From Paraburkholderia solitsugae (GTDB lineage: Bacteria > Pseudomonadota > Gammaproteobacteria > Burkholderiales > Burkholderiaceae): a DNA stretch of 44,091 nucleotides. The notes under the pieces were generated by a model that was given only the letters and a program-made list of their open reading frames with translations, was not told the DNA's origin and did not search any database. Position 1 is the stretch's first letter, and every line of letters begins with the position of its first letter. The position numbers were made by a program, and so were the translations under genes. Shown here piece after piece: positions 34,605 to 41,914 of the stretch. Location of the stretch: positions 1 through 44,091 of the forward strand of contig NZ_WOEY01000189.1 in the NCBI RefSeq assembly GCF_013177695.1. The letters run 5' to 3'.

Positions 34605-35321
34605 ATGACAGACATCGCTGAAGCACATTCAACGTTCGCCGCAAGTGACGAACGCGAGGTGGTTCGCCGCATCGTCGCGGGAGATCGATCGGCGTTCGAA
34701 TGGCTGATGCGCCAGCACAATCGGCGGTTGTATCGCCTGGCGCGCGCCACCTTGCGTGACGAAACGGAAGCAGAAGACGCGCTGCAGGCGGCGTATCTGT
34801 CAGCCTACAGATCGATCGCCCGGTTTCGTGGCGAAGCCACCCTCCACACCTGGCTGTCCCGACTGGTACTCAACGAATGCTACGGACGCCTGCGCCGGGA
34901 AGCACGCCGTCAGAACGTGATTCCGATGGTGGACGCGAACACTCATGTCGATATCGATGCCATGACCGCGCAAGATTCCGATTCCCCAGACAAGGCGGTA
35001 GCGCGCACCGAGCTGCGAGCCTTGCTCGAGCGCAAGCTGGATGAACTGCCGGAAGTCTTTCGCGTTGTGTTTGTCCTACGTTCGGTCGAGGAATTGAGCG
35101 TCGAGGAGACGGCACAATGTCTCGACATCCCGGAAGCGACGGTGCGCAGCCGGCATTTCCGCGCAAAGAGCCTGCTGCGCGAATCATTGGCGCACGAGAT
35201 CGATCTCGCCGAGCGCGACGTATTCGAATTCGGCGGCGCCCACTGCGACCGGGTGGTCGCCAACGTACTATCGCGGATAGCCGGCGAAGATGACAACGGC
35301 AGTAACGCACCGGCGATATAA
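34605..35321 (+). CDS. ECF-type RNA polymerase sigma factor
   Basis: 238 residues. Region 2 (about 20-90) has DRSAFEWLMRQHNRRLYRLARATLRD, DALQAAYLSAYRSIARFRG and the -10-recognition TWLSRLVLNE. Region 4 (about 135-190) has LDELPEVFRVVFVLRSVEELSVEETAQCLDIPEATVRSR, a clear helix-turn-helix. GAGGC precedes the ATG. The length is slightly above usual because of a ~40-residue C-terminal tail. No anti-sigma gene follows; the gene after it overlaps and encodes a secreted lectin-like protein. It may control the DUF4142-cupredoxin cluster. Confidence 0.9.
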   Translation: MTDIAEAHSTFAASDEREVVRRIVAGDRSAFEWLMRQHNRRLYRLARATLRDETEAEDALQAAYLSAYRSIARFRGEATLHTWLSRLVLNECYGRLRREARRQNVIPMVDANTHVDIDAMTAQDSDSPDKAVARTELRALLERKLDELPEVFRVVFVLRSVEELSVEETAQCLDIPEATVRSRHFRAKSLLRESLAHEIDLAERDVFEFGGAHCDRVVANVLSRIAGEDDNGSNAPAI

Positions 35322-35697
35322 ATCGCCGTACCTCGTCGGCGCCGTTCGCTGTGTCTGGGCGATAGCGGGCATTCTCGCCGTGGCGGCAAACTCGAGCGCG
35401 CAAACGCGGGCGATCAAAATCATATCGGGTGGCTATGGCACGAACTGCGGAATGCCACGAGGAAACGCGACGCATGATCTCGCGCGACAGTGTGACGGAC
35501 TGCAGACCTGCCCGTACATCCTGCACAAGACACTCACGGGTGCGCCATCCCAAAGCTGCCGCAAAGACCACAAGGACTTTCGTGTCGAATGGCGATGCAC
35601 CGATACCGAATTCCATACCGCCGAGCTCAGCGCTGAAGCAAGGCCGGGCAGCAGACTCGTGCTGAGTTGCGTCGAAGAGGCCGGTCCAGGCAGATAG
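35290..35697 (+). CDS. secreted SUEL/rhamnose-binding lectin-like domain protein
   Basis: 135 residues. A signal peptide (LVGAVRCVWAIAGILAVAANSSAQT) precedes a Cys-rich domain: IKIISGGYGTNCGMPRGNAT, CDGLQTCPY, SCRKDHKDFRVEWRC. The spacing of the cysteines and the YG..C..(R/N)GN...C.G...C.Y...C...F.V.W.C order resembles the SUEL-type galactose/rhamnose-binding lectin fold found in some bacterial exoproteins. Carbohydrate binding is inferred from the fold only. The ATG at 35290 lies 32 bp inside the sigma factor gene, so translation is coupled. Confidence 0.68.
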   Translation: MTTAVTHRRYKSPYLVGAVRCVWAIAGILAVAANSSAQTRAIKIISGGYGTNCGMPRGNATHDLARQCDGLQTCPYILHKTLTGAPSQSCRKDHKDFRVEWRCTDTEFHTAELSAEARPGSRLVLSCVEEAGPGR

Positions 35698-35851
35698 ATA
35701 TCACCGTGCAACGGCCCGCGTTTGACGTGGACACATCAGGATCGGACACGTTGATCATCTGACGAACGGCTCACGAAAGACATCAGATGTGGGGGTGCGC
35801 CCAATGACATGTCGAACCGTATTGACCATCTCCATCACCCGACTGATGGCG

Positions 35852-36907
35852 CTATCCGGGAATCGTCTTCGTTTGAGATGACCTGTGTTCACATAGCGCC
35901 GCGATCCGCGATGAGGCATCCATTGCCTCATTCAACAGCCGCTCGATGACCTCGGCGGCGCTGGAGACCTGGTCGACGAGCGCTGCCGATTCGCCGGCAA
36001 AGAGCGCCATCTGCTCAAGATCTCCCACCGTGGTGCGTAGTGGCGAATCGGTGCTAAACCGGTAGATCGGCCGTCCTTCGTCGTAGGCGATCACATCGCG
36101 TGGCAGGCTGTCCGGGTGATGTCCGAACAGGTGGCTTCCGGCTCTCCCGGTCACGCTGTTTGCCAGGACGCGCACTGGAGAGTGAGGTGGCCAGTTGATC
36201 GCGAACAGGTCGGTATAGACCGTATCGCCCGCCCGGGCGGCGAGAATGCGTTGCTTGTGATAGTCGTGCGCGAAAGACTCGTGGGTCGCGAGGAAAAGCG
36301 TACCGCAGTGAATTCCCGCTGCGCCGAGCGCGAGCGCCGCAACGAGGCCCGCGCCTGTTGCGAAGCCGCCCGACGCGACAACCGGGATGCGCACAAGCCG
36401 GGCGATCTCGGGAAGCAACGTCAGGATCCCCGTACGCCCCCGCACATGGCCGCCCGCTTCAATACCCTGCGCAATCACGATGTCGGCCCCCGCCTGTTCA
36501 GCGGCGAGCGCGTCCTCAAGTGAACCGACCTGATAGAGCACCAGCACGCCTGCATCTTTGGCTTGTGCGACCACGTCGGGTACGACATCCCAGAAGAAAC
36601 ATATCGCGGGAACACGGGCGTCCAGACAGGCGTCGAGTTCTGCCGCGAGGAGAGCCGGTTCCGTCGCCGACGGGATCAGATTGACGCCGAACGGCTGATC
36701 CGTGACGGCCCGCACAGCAGCAATCTCGCGGGAGATCAACTCAGGCGACTCGCGCACCATACCCAGCAGGCCAAATCCGCCGGCATGGGAAACGGCCGCT
36801 GCAAGCTCGGCACGCGCCGGACCGCCCATTCCCGCTGAAATGACGGGATACCGGCAGCCCAGCAGCCGGGTCAGTGGCGTAGCAAATGACGTCGTATCAA
36901 TAGCCAT
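35852..36907 (-). CDS. nitronate monooxygenase (2-nitropropane dioxygenase family)
   Basis: A 351-residue FMN-dependent TIM-barrel enzyme that oxidises alkyl nitronates and releases nitrite. Visible family features are LLGCRYPVISAGMGGPARAELAAAVSHAGGFGLLG at the N-terminus, then the FMN-phosphate region VIAQGIEAGGHVRG (catalytic-type His), IPVVASGGFATGAGL and ALGAAGIHCGTLFLAT. It is leftward and divergent from the second UspA gene, sharing palindrome copy E upstream. In this window it could feed nitrite to NirBD or detoxify nitro compounds. Confidence 0.88.
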   Translation of the reverse strand: MAIDTTSFATPLTRLLGCRYPVISAGMGGPARAELAAAVSHAGGFGLLGMVRESPELISREIAAVRAVTDQPFGVNLIPSATEPALLAAELDACLDARVPAICFFWDVVPDVVAQAKDAGVLVLYQVGSLEDALAAEQAGADIVIAQGIEAGGHVRGRTGILTLLPEIARLVRIPVVASGGFATGAGLVAALALGAAGIHCGTLFLATHESFAHDYHKQRILAARAGDTVYTDLFAINWPPHSPVRVLANSVTGRAGSHLFGHHPDSLPRDVIAYDEGRPIYRFSTDSPLRTTVGDLEQMALFAGESAALVDQVSSAAEVIERLLNEAMDASSRIAALCEHRSSQTKTIPG

Positions 36908-36943
36908 CGTATTACCTCTTCGATTGAGGATGGCACCGCATAT

Positions 36944-36960
36944 ACATCACAAGATGATAT
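36944..36960. promoter_or_regulatory. MarR-type operator-like palindrome copy E
   Basis: ACATCAC-AAG-ATGATAT between divergent nitronate monooxygenase and uspA. Rightward it reads TGATATAGAAT, an extended -10-like element toward uspA; leftward it reads GTGATGTATAT, weaker. Confidence 0.55.
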
Positions 36961-37093
36961 AGAATAATTCAAATGCGCTGTGATCTCCATCGTTGTGCCG
37001 CCGCGCTCGTCAGCGACGGCCATTCGAACGGTTGCGCATCCGCCAGCCTGGCTGCTGGATAGCGGGGCTTCCTGAATCGGAGTGAGTGACGAT

Positions 37094-37576
37094 ATGTCTG
37101 CATTCGGGCGCATCCTGTTGTGTTATGACGCAACCCGTGAAGGGCGGCGGGCGTTGCGTCATGGCGCCTCATTAGCGGAGCAGCTCAAGGCGGAAACGCA
37201 CCTGCTTGCCGTTCTGAATAGCCTGGCGTGGACGCAGGGGGCTGACATTGCGTCTGCCGTGCCGTTCGATGCGTTGGAGCAGTCTGCGAGGGAGATACTC
37301 CGTGATGGAATCGAGAAACTCGCTGCGCGTGGTGTAATCGCCATGCCCCATTTCGCGATTGGCGACCCTCTGGACCATATCCCGTTTTTTGCCCGTGAGT
37401 TGAAAGCCGATCTGATTGTCGTGGGACATCGCCGAAGCGGCCTCCTCCGGCGATGGTGGAGCGGCAAGAACGATGGACTGCTGCTGGACAGGGTTTCCTG
37501 CGCAGTACTGGTCGCGATGGATGCGGAAGACGCGGATGCTCGCGATCCGGTAGAGACATTATCCGCACGTGCGTAA
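37094..37576 (+). CDS. universal stress protein UspA family
   Basis: 160 residues, intact paralogue of 27775-28221. It starts at the ATG at 37094 (MSAFGRILLCYDATREGRRAL), aligned with the paralogue's start; GGAG lies about 11 bases upstream. Usp features: N-terminal beta strand RILLCYD, and ADLIVVGHRRSGLLRRWWSGKNDGLLLDRVSCAVLVAM at the C-terminus. This departs from the classical ATP-binding G-x2-G-x9-G-S/T motif by having R-W-W, so ATP binding is uncertain. Both Usp genes have the palindrome upstream. Confidence 0.85.
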   Translation: MSAFGRILLCYDATREGRRALRHGASLAEQLKAETHLLAVLNSLAWTQGADIASAVPFDALEQSAREILRDGIEKLAARGVIAMPHFAIGDPLDHIPFFARELKADLIVVGHRRSGLLRRWWSGKNDGLLLDRVSCAVLVAMDAEDADARDPVETLSARA

Positions 37577-37648
37577 GGGCATCGGGAAAAGCTCATAGCC
37601 AGACGATCCGACAGCCGTGGTTTTCACACCGCACCAATACTTTGAAAC

Positions 37649-38214
37649 ATGACCTACAGAACCATTGAAACCGTCATTGGCAACACCTCTCTCGTCGAAC
37701 TCGTTCGTCTTCCCGATGAAACAATCCGGGCGCGCAACAACGTCATCCTCGGCAAGCTGGAGGGCAACAACCCTGCGGGTTCGGTCAAGGATCGCGCGGC
37801 GCTCTCGATGATCAGGGGCGCCGAGCATCGCGGACGTATACGGCCCGGCGACGTGCTGATCGAAGCGACCAGTGGCAACACCGGTATCGCGCTCGCCATG
37901 GTGGCCGCGCTGCGCGGCTATCGGATGGTGTTGCTCATGCCGGAGGATGTCTCTGAGGAACGGTGTCGCAGCATGGCAGCGTATGGCGCAGAAATAATCC
38001 TGACGCCGGCCAAGGGCGGTATGGAATGCGCGCGGGACATCGCTGCGAAGATGGAACGGGAAGGCCGGGGCATCGTTCTCGATCAGTTCTCCAATCCCGA
38101 CAACCCGCTTGCACATTACGAAGGCACCGGTCCGGAGATCTGGCGTGAAACACAGGGATGCGTTACGCATTTTGTTTCTGCCATGGGGACTACCGGAACC
38201 ATCATGGGCGTAAG
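37649..38214 (+). pseudogene. cysM: cysteine synthase B, 3' part lost at an IS6 insertion
   Basis: About 188 residues of a PLP-dependent O-acetylserine sulfhydrylase (CysM type; about 300 residues when complete). The PLP lysine is present in NPAGSVKDRAA, the substrate loop in EATSGNTGIAL, and the sequence is normal up to SAMGTTGTIMGV. There the IS element starts and the frame continues through IS DNA to 38332. The missing third includes the PLP-phosphate glycine loop and the C-terminal barrel, so the product cannot be active. The cysM 3' part is not on the far side of the IS. Confidence 0.88.
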
Positions 38215-38231
38215 GGTTCAGGTGCAAATAG
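38215..38231 (+). repeat. IS left terminal inverted repeat
   Basis: GGTTCAGGTGCAAATAG; one mismatch to the right repeat. Confidence 0.85.
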
Positions 38232-38282
38232 GGTCGGCGAATAGGTTAGAGTTGCCGGAGCAAAACGAACCGATGACCTACG

Positions 38283-39002
38283 ATGAGCAAGCTGAAAAGT
38301 CTGGACGAGCTGTTCGCTGGACGCCATTTTGATCGGGAGATCATCATTCTGTGTGTTCGTTGGTACCTGCGCTACAAGCTCAGTCTGCGCGATCTTGTCG
38401 AAATGATGGCCGAACGGGGTTTGTCGCTGGCTCACACGACGATCCTGCGCTGGGTAAGGCGTTATACGCCCGAGTTCGTCAAACGCTGGAACCGCTTTGC
38501 TACGCCGGCAGGTCGCTCGTGGCGTGTCGACGAGACCTACCTGAAGATTCGCGGCAGTTGGGTCTACCTGTACCGGGCAGTGGATCGGGCTGGCCAGACG
38601 GTGGACTTCATGCTCAGGGCGAAACGCGACGTGGCCGCGGCCAAAGCCTTTTTCAGCAAGGCCATCAGGCATCAGGGCCAGTCGCCGGAAACCATTACGT
38701 TCGATGGTTATGCTGCCTCGCACCGTGCGGTGCGCGAGATGAAGGCCGATGGGATGCTGCCTGGAGACACGAAGGTCCGGTCCTCAAAATATCTGAATAA
38801 TTTGGTCGAACAGGACCATCGTCGCATCAAATCCAGGACGAACGTGATGCTCGGATTCAAACGGTTCAGGAGCGCCGCGATTACGATTTCAGGTATCGAG
38901 TTGACGCATCGCATTCGCAAGGGCCAGTTCGATCTCGCGAAGTTCGGCATCAAGGATGCTGCTGCAGCCGCCGTATGGAATGCTGTCCTGTCTTATCGAT
39001 AA
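38283..39002 (+). CDS. IS6-family transposase
   Basis: 239 residues, the usual IS6 length. An N-terminal helix-turn-helix (LSLRDLVEMMAERGL...TTILRWVRRY) precedes the DDE domain. Catalytic residues are visible in WRVDETYLKI (Asp), TFDGYAASH (Asp) and LNNLVEQDHRRIKSR (Glu, with the following K/R). The gene is intact, so the element may still be mobile. Confidence 0.93.
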   Translation: MSKLKSLDELFAGRHFDREIIILCVRWYLRYKLSLRDLVEMMAERGLSLAHTTILRWVRRYTPEFVKRWNRFATPAGRSWRVDETYLKIRGSWVYLYRAVDRAGQTVDFMLRAKRDVAAAKAFFSKAIRHQGQSPETITFDGYAASHRAVREMKADGMLPGDTKVRSSKYLNNLVEQDHRRIKSRTNVMLGFKRFRSAAITISGIELTHRIRKGQFDLAKFGIKDAAAAAVWNAVLSYR

Positions 39003-39039
39003 GTTATCCTTCCTAGCCGAAATTTCTCAACCTGATTAT

Positions 39040-39056
39040 CTATTTGCACCAGAACC
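39040..39056 (-). repeat. IS right terminal inverted repeat
   Basis: On the minus strand GGTTCTGGTGCAAATAG; one mismatch to the left repeat. Confidence 0.85.
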
Positions 39057-39142
39057 TAACAGATCACGAAGCGTCCACGCAAGCTTTCGGTCTTCCGCTC
39101 CTTGCGAGCATTCGTCGAAAATGACGCACGCGGGTGGTCGAT

Positions 39143-39946
39143 CTAATAGCCCCACGTGATCGAGCCGCGGGTGTACCTGCGCTGGTCATCTGGGATGGCT
39201 TCGACTTTGAGGTTGTTGTATTTTTCCAGGATCCTGTTGTAAGTACCGTCGTCCTGAATCTCCTTCAGTGCCTTTTGCCAGCGCTGCACTTCCGCCTGGG
39301 GCGTGCCCTTGGAGAAGGCGAGGTAGATCTCACTGGGACGGACGATCTGCCCGAAGTTGAGTGTCGATGCATCCGCGCCAATTTCCTTGTACGCGTGAAT
39401 CACCATCAGGCGCGGCGCAAGCCAGGCGTCGATCCTGCGCTCTTTCATTCGCTTGGCGTCGAGCCACTCCTCGGGCGCCGGCACGATCCGCGTAAAACCG
39501 AGCGACTTTACCAGCGCCTGCGCGCCGCTATCAAAGAGAACGCCGACCGGACGGTCCCTGACCTTCTCGAGGCTGGAGACGTCGACCCCCTGGCCGCCGA
39601 CCAGGATCAGATCATCGGTCACGATCCGGCAGCACCAGATATAGTGATCTTCCCGCTCGGGGGTCCGGGTGATGGAGAGGATCCCGATATTGGGCGTGCT
39701 CATGGCGATTTCCTGAGCGGTGTTCCAGGGCATGTATTCGATGCTGCCCTTGTAGCCGATCCGCTTCGCCATTTCCATCACCGCCTCGTGAACCAGTCCC
39801 TGTCCGGGCCCAGGCACCTCCGATACCGTGGCGGGAGGTATCTGAAACGTAAAGGGCGGCAACTCCGCGGTAATCAATCGGACCTCCTGCGCGCCGGCGG
39901 GCAGCGAGACTAGCGCGAGCGCCATGAGCCATAGCAACCGGTGCAT
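39143..39946 (-). CDS. periplasmic solute-binding protein (amino-acid ABC type, SBP_bac_3-like)
   Basis: 267 residues. The ATG at 39946 follows GGAGGTGAAG and begins a clean signal peptide (LLWLMALALVSLPAGAQE). The mature part reads like a two-lobed family-3 binding protein: VRLITAELPPFTF, GLVHEAVMEMAKRIGY, MPWNTAQEIAMSTPNIGILSITRTPERE, VGVLFDSGAQALVKSLG, LEKYN at the end. No permease or ATPase genes lie beside it. It may be an orphan or a sensor-type binding protein rather than a transporter subunit. The ligand is unknown. It sits just beyond the IS element. Confidence 0.82.
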   Translation of the reverse strand: MHRLLWLMALALVSLPAGAQEVRLITAELPPFTFQIPPATVSEVPGPGQGLVHEAVMEMAKRIGYKGSIEYMPWNTAQEIAMSTPNIGILSITRTPEREDHYIWCCRIVTDDLILVGGQGVDVSSLEKVRDRPVGVLFDSGAQALVKSLGFTRIVPAPEEWLDAKRMKERRIDAWLAPRLMVIHAYKEIGADASTLNFGQIVRPSEIYLAFSKGTPQAEVQRWQKALKEIQDDGTYNRILEKYNNLKVEAIPDDQRRYTRGSITWGY

Positions 39947-40018
39947 CTTCACCTCCAGACTCTGTTGTCGCCCCAACTGGGGCCGCTTGTGCGTCGTCCG
40001 CGAACTCGCAAGGGCGAG

Positions 40019-41419
40019 CTAAAAAGTGCCGAACACGGCGTTCAGGATGATCACCGCAATACCCGCGACGACCGTAATGACCGAGGCCACCACGAAAATG
40101 TCGAGGTATGACTGCCTGTGCGTGAGGCCGCAGATCCCCAGCAGGGTAATCACGGCGCCGTTGTGCGGCATGCAGTCGAAACCGCCCGAGGACATACTGG
40201 CGATGCGGTGCATGATTTCAGGGCTGACGTGCGCAGCCTTTGCCATTTGCAGGTAGAAGTCGCCAAGCGAGGCCAGGGCGATGCTAAGGCCGCCCGAGGC
40301 GGAGCCGGTGATGGCGGCCAGCACGTTCACGGTTATCGCGATCGAAAGGACGGGATTGGTGGTGATGCTCGTCATGCTGTCGCGCACCACAGCGAACGCC
40401 GCCAGCGAAGCAATCACGCCTCCGTAGCCCACCTCCGACGCGGTGTTCAGCATGGGCAGCATGGAACCCAGGGTTCCCTTGTTGATGGTATCGGTGATGT
40501 TGGCGAATCTCTTGAGGTTGGCAAGCAACACGAAGAGGCTAGCAACGATGACCGCCAGCACGATGGACCAGATGCCCGCGACGCTCGACAGTTTTGTCGC
40601 GCCGTACTTGGGCTGCGACAGAAACGCGGTGTCCATGGCGGGGATCACCCACGTGGTGAATACATAGTTCAAGGCAATCACGAGGATGATGGGAATCAGC
40701 GCGACGAGAAAGCTTGGAGCGTGCTGCGCCGGACCATGGGCGGTCTCTTCAAGATCGTCGTGCTGGCCATACCCCTCGCCTTTGGCCCGGGCGGCAGCTG
40801 CACGCCGGTTGAGCCAGAGCATGCCACCGCCAAACATGATCAGGCCGCCGATGATGCCGAGACCCGGCGCGGCGAACGGAGTGGTGCCGAAGTAGGCGGT
40901 CGGGATGGCATTCTGGATGGCGGGCGTGCCGGGAAGCGCCGTCATCGTAAACGTGAACGATCCGAGCGCGATCGCACCGGGAATGAGCCGCTTGGGAATC
41001 TCCGCTTCGCGGAACAGCGACTTCGCGATGGGGTAAACGGCAAACGCCACCACGAAAAGCGAGACGCCGCCGTAAGTCAGGACCCCGCAGGCGAGCACGA
41101 TGGCGAGTATGCCGCGATTCTTCCCGGTAAGAGCGGCAATCCTGTGGGCGATCACTTTGGCCGAGCCCGAATCGTCCATGAGTTTACCGAACAACGCACC
41201 CATCATGAAGAGCGGAAAGAACTTGCCCAGGTACTTGGCGAGCTCGGTCATGAAGAGCTGGGTGTAGGTACCGAGTAACAACCCGCCGTGCCCACCGCTG
41301 AATAACACTGCCACGGTGGCCATGATGGGTGCCAGCAGCAGAACGTTGACCCCCCGGTAGGCCAGGAACATAAGCGCGACCAGGGATAGGCAGATTCCGA
41401 AAATGGCAACGGCGGTCAT
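40019..41419 (-). CDS. GntP-family permease (organic acid:H+ symporter)
   Basis: A 466-residue inner-membrane protein with about twelve TM helices. GntP-family features are LAYRGVNVLLLAPIMA at the N-terminus, KFFPLFMMGALFGKLMDDSGSA, VLTYGGVSLFVVAFAVYPIA, GSFTFTMTALPGTPAIQN and, near the end, SGGFDCMPHNGAVITLL. Family substrates include gluconate and related sugar acids as well as short-chain hydroxy or keto acids. The divergent CoA-transferase makes a short-chain acid such as 3-hydroxybutyrate or acetoacetate a reasonable guess. GGGAG precedes the ATG. Confidence 0.87.
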   Translation of the reverse strand: MTAVAIFGICLSLVALMFLAYRGVNVLLLAPIMATVAVLFSGGHGGLLLGTYTQLFMTELAKYLGKFFPLFMMGALFGKLMDDSGSAKVIAHRIAALTGKNRGILAIVLACGVLTYGGVSLFVVAFAVYPIAKSLFREAEIPKRLIPGAIALGSFTFTMTALPGTPAIQNAIPTAYFGTTPFAAPGLGIIGGLIMFGGGMLWLNRRAAAARAKGEGYGQHDDLEETAHGPAQHAPSFLVALIPIILVIALNYVFTTWVIPAMDTAFLSQPKYGATKLSSVAGIWSIVLAVIVASLFVLLANLKRFANITDTINKGTLGSMLPMLNTASEVGYGGVIASLAAFAVVRDSMTSITTNPVLSIAITVNVLAAITGSASGGLSIALASLGDFYLQMAKAAHVSPEIMHRIASMSSGGFDCMPHNGAVITLLGICGLTHRQSYLDIFVVASVITVVAGIAVIILNAVFGTF

Positions 41420-41914
41420 GGCTGCTCCCTCATTTGGTTATTGAAGAGTTGGAACAATTCCGGGAATCGGGCTTTCCGTACAATAGCGCGTTGACGTACG
41501 CACCGCCGAGTTGGTTTGATCGGGGTGCTTACTTCATCAGGGATCTGCTTGCAACCTGTCTTTTTGACAAAAGACAGTATGGTTCCCATACGCACGCATG
41601 ACAACCAGGCCAAGCGTACACGGCGGTGCTTCCGGCCAAGGTCAGGGGTCGCGGTCGAACAGCAGTAGATAACCGGCATTTCGTCGAAGCCGTGCTTTGG
41701 ATTGCTTGCATGGGTACCCTCATCGCAAACATACTGCTCGTTCTGAATGTCTCGATCTATCCAGCACCATCGTGGACGGGGTATTCTCATTCTTGCCATA
41801 CTGGGAACGTCAACGGGATGGCGGTGGTTTTCCACGGCGCACCCTACACAAACGCAGCCCCTGCCTGGCGTCTGACTGGCTGAGATAGCGGGTGATGCGA
41901 GACAAGGAGACATC
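41420..41914. other. divergent intergenic region, permease / CoA-transferase
   Basis: About 495 bp. The only clear structure is a pair of abutting inverted repeats at 41556-41591. ORFs in this stretch are spurious. Confidence 0.5.
41556..41591. promoter_or_regulatory. two abutting inverted repeats, probable operator
   Basis: CTGTCTTTT-TGAC-AAAAGACAG (41556-41577) is a perfect 9-bp inverted repeat. GTATGG-TTC-CCATAC (41577-41591) is a perfect 6-bp one that shares its first base. TTGACA (41564-41569) inside the first repeat, with CATACG 17 bp later, could be a rightward -35/-10. The spacing suggests binding of one or two regulators over a promoter of the CoA-transferase. Confidence 0.5.

Larger units (their letters stand above)
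38215..39056 (+). mobile_element. IS6-family insertion sequence, about 842 bp
   Basis: Bounded by imperfect inverted repeats GGTTCAGGTGCAAATAG (38215-38231) and GGTTCTGGTGCAAATAG on the other strand (39056-39040), 16 of 17 identical. It carries one transposase gene of normal length. The flanking 8 bp (GGCGTAAG left, TAACAGAT right) do not match, so no target duplication remains. This is consistent with IS6-type adjacent deletion or recombination between copies. Confidence 0.9.

Noticed and set aside
35698..35704. ATATCAC half-site after the lectin-like gene
   Set aside because: The right arm is absent and the position is between convergent genes.
38207..39064. Target-site duplication around the IS6-family element
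   Set aside because: The 8-bp flanks GGCGTAAG and TAACAGAT do not match, and shifting the boundary by one or two bases does not help.
40118..41278. 386-codon plus-strand ORF
   Set aside because: Antisense to the GntP-family permease; charged low-complexity product with no membrane or domain features.
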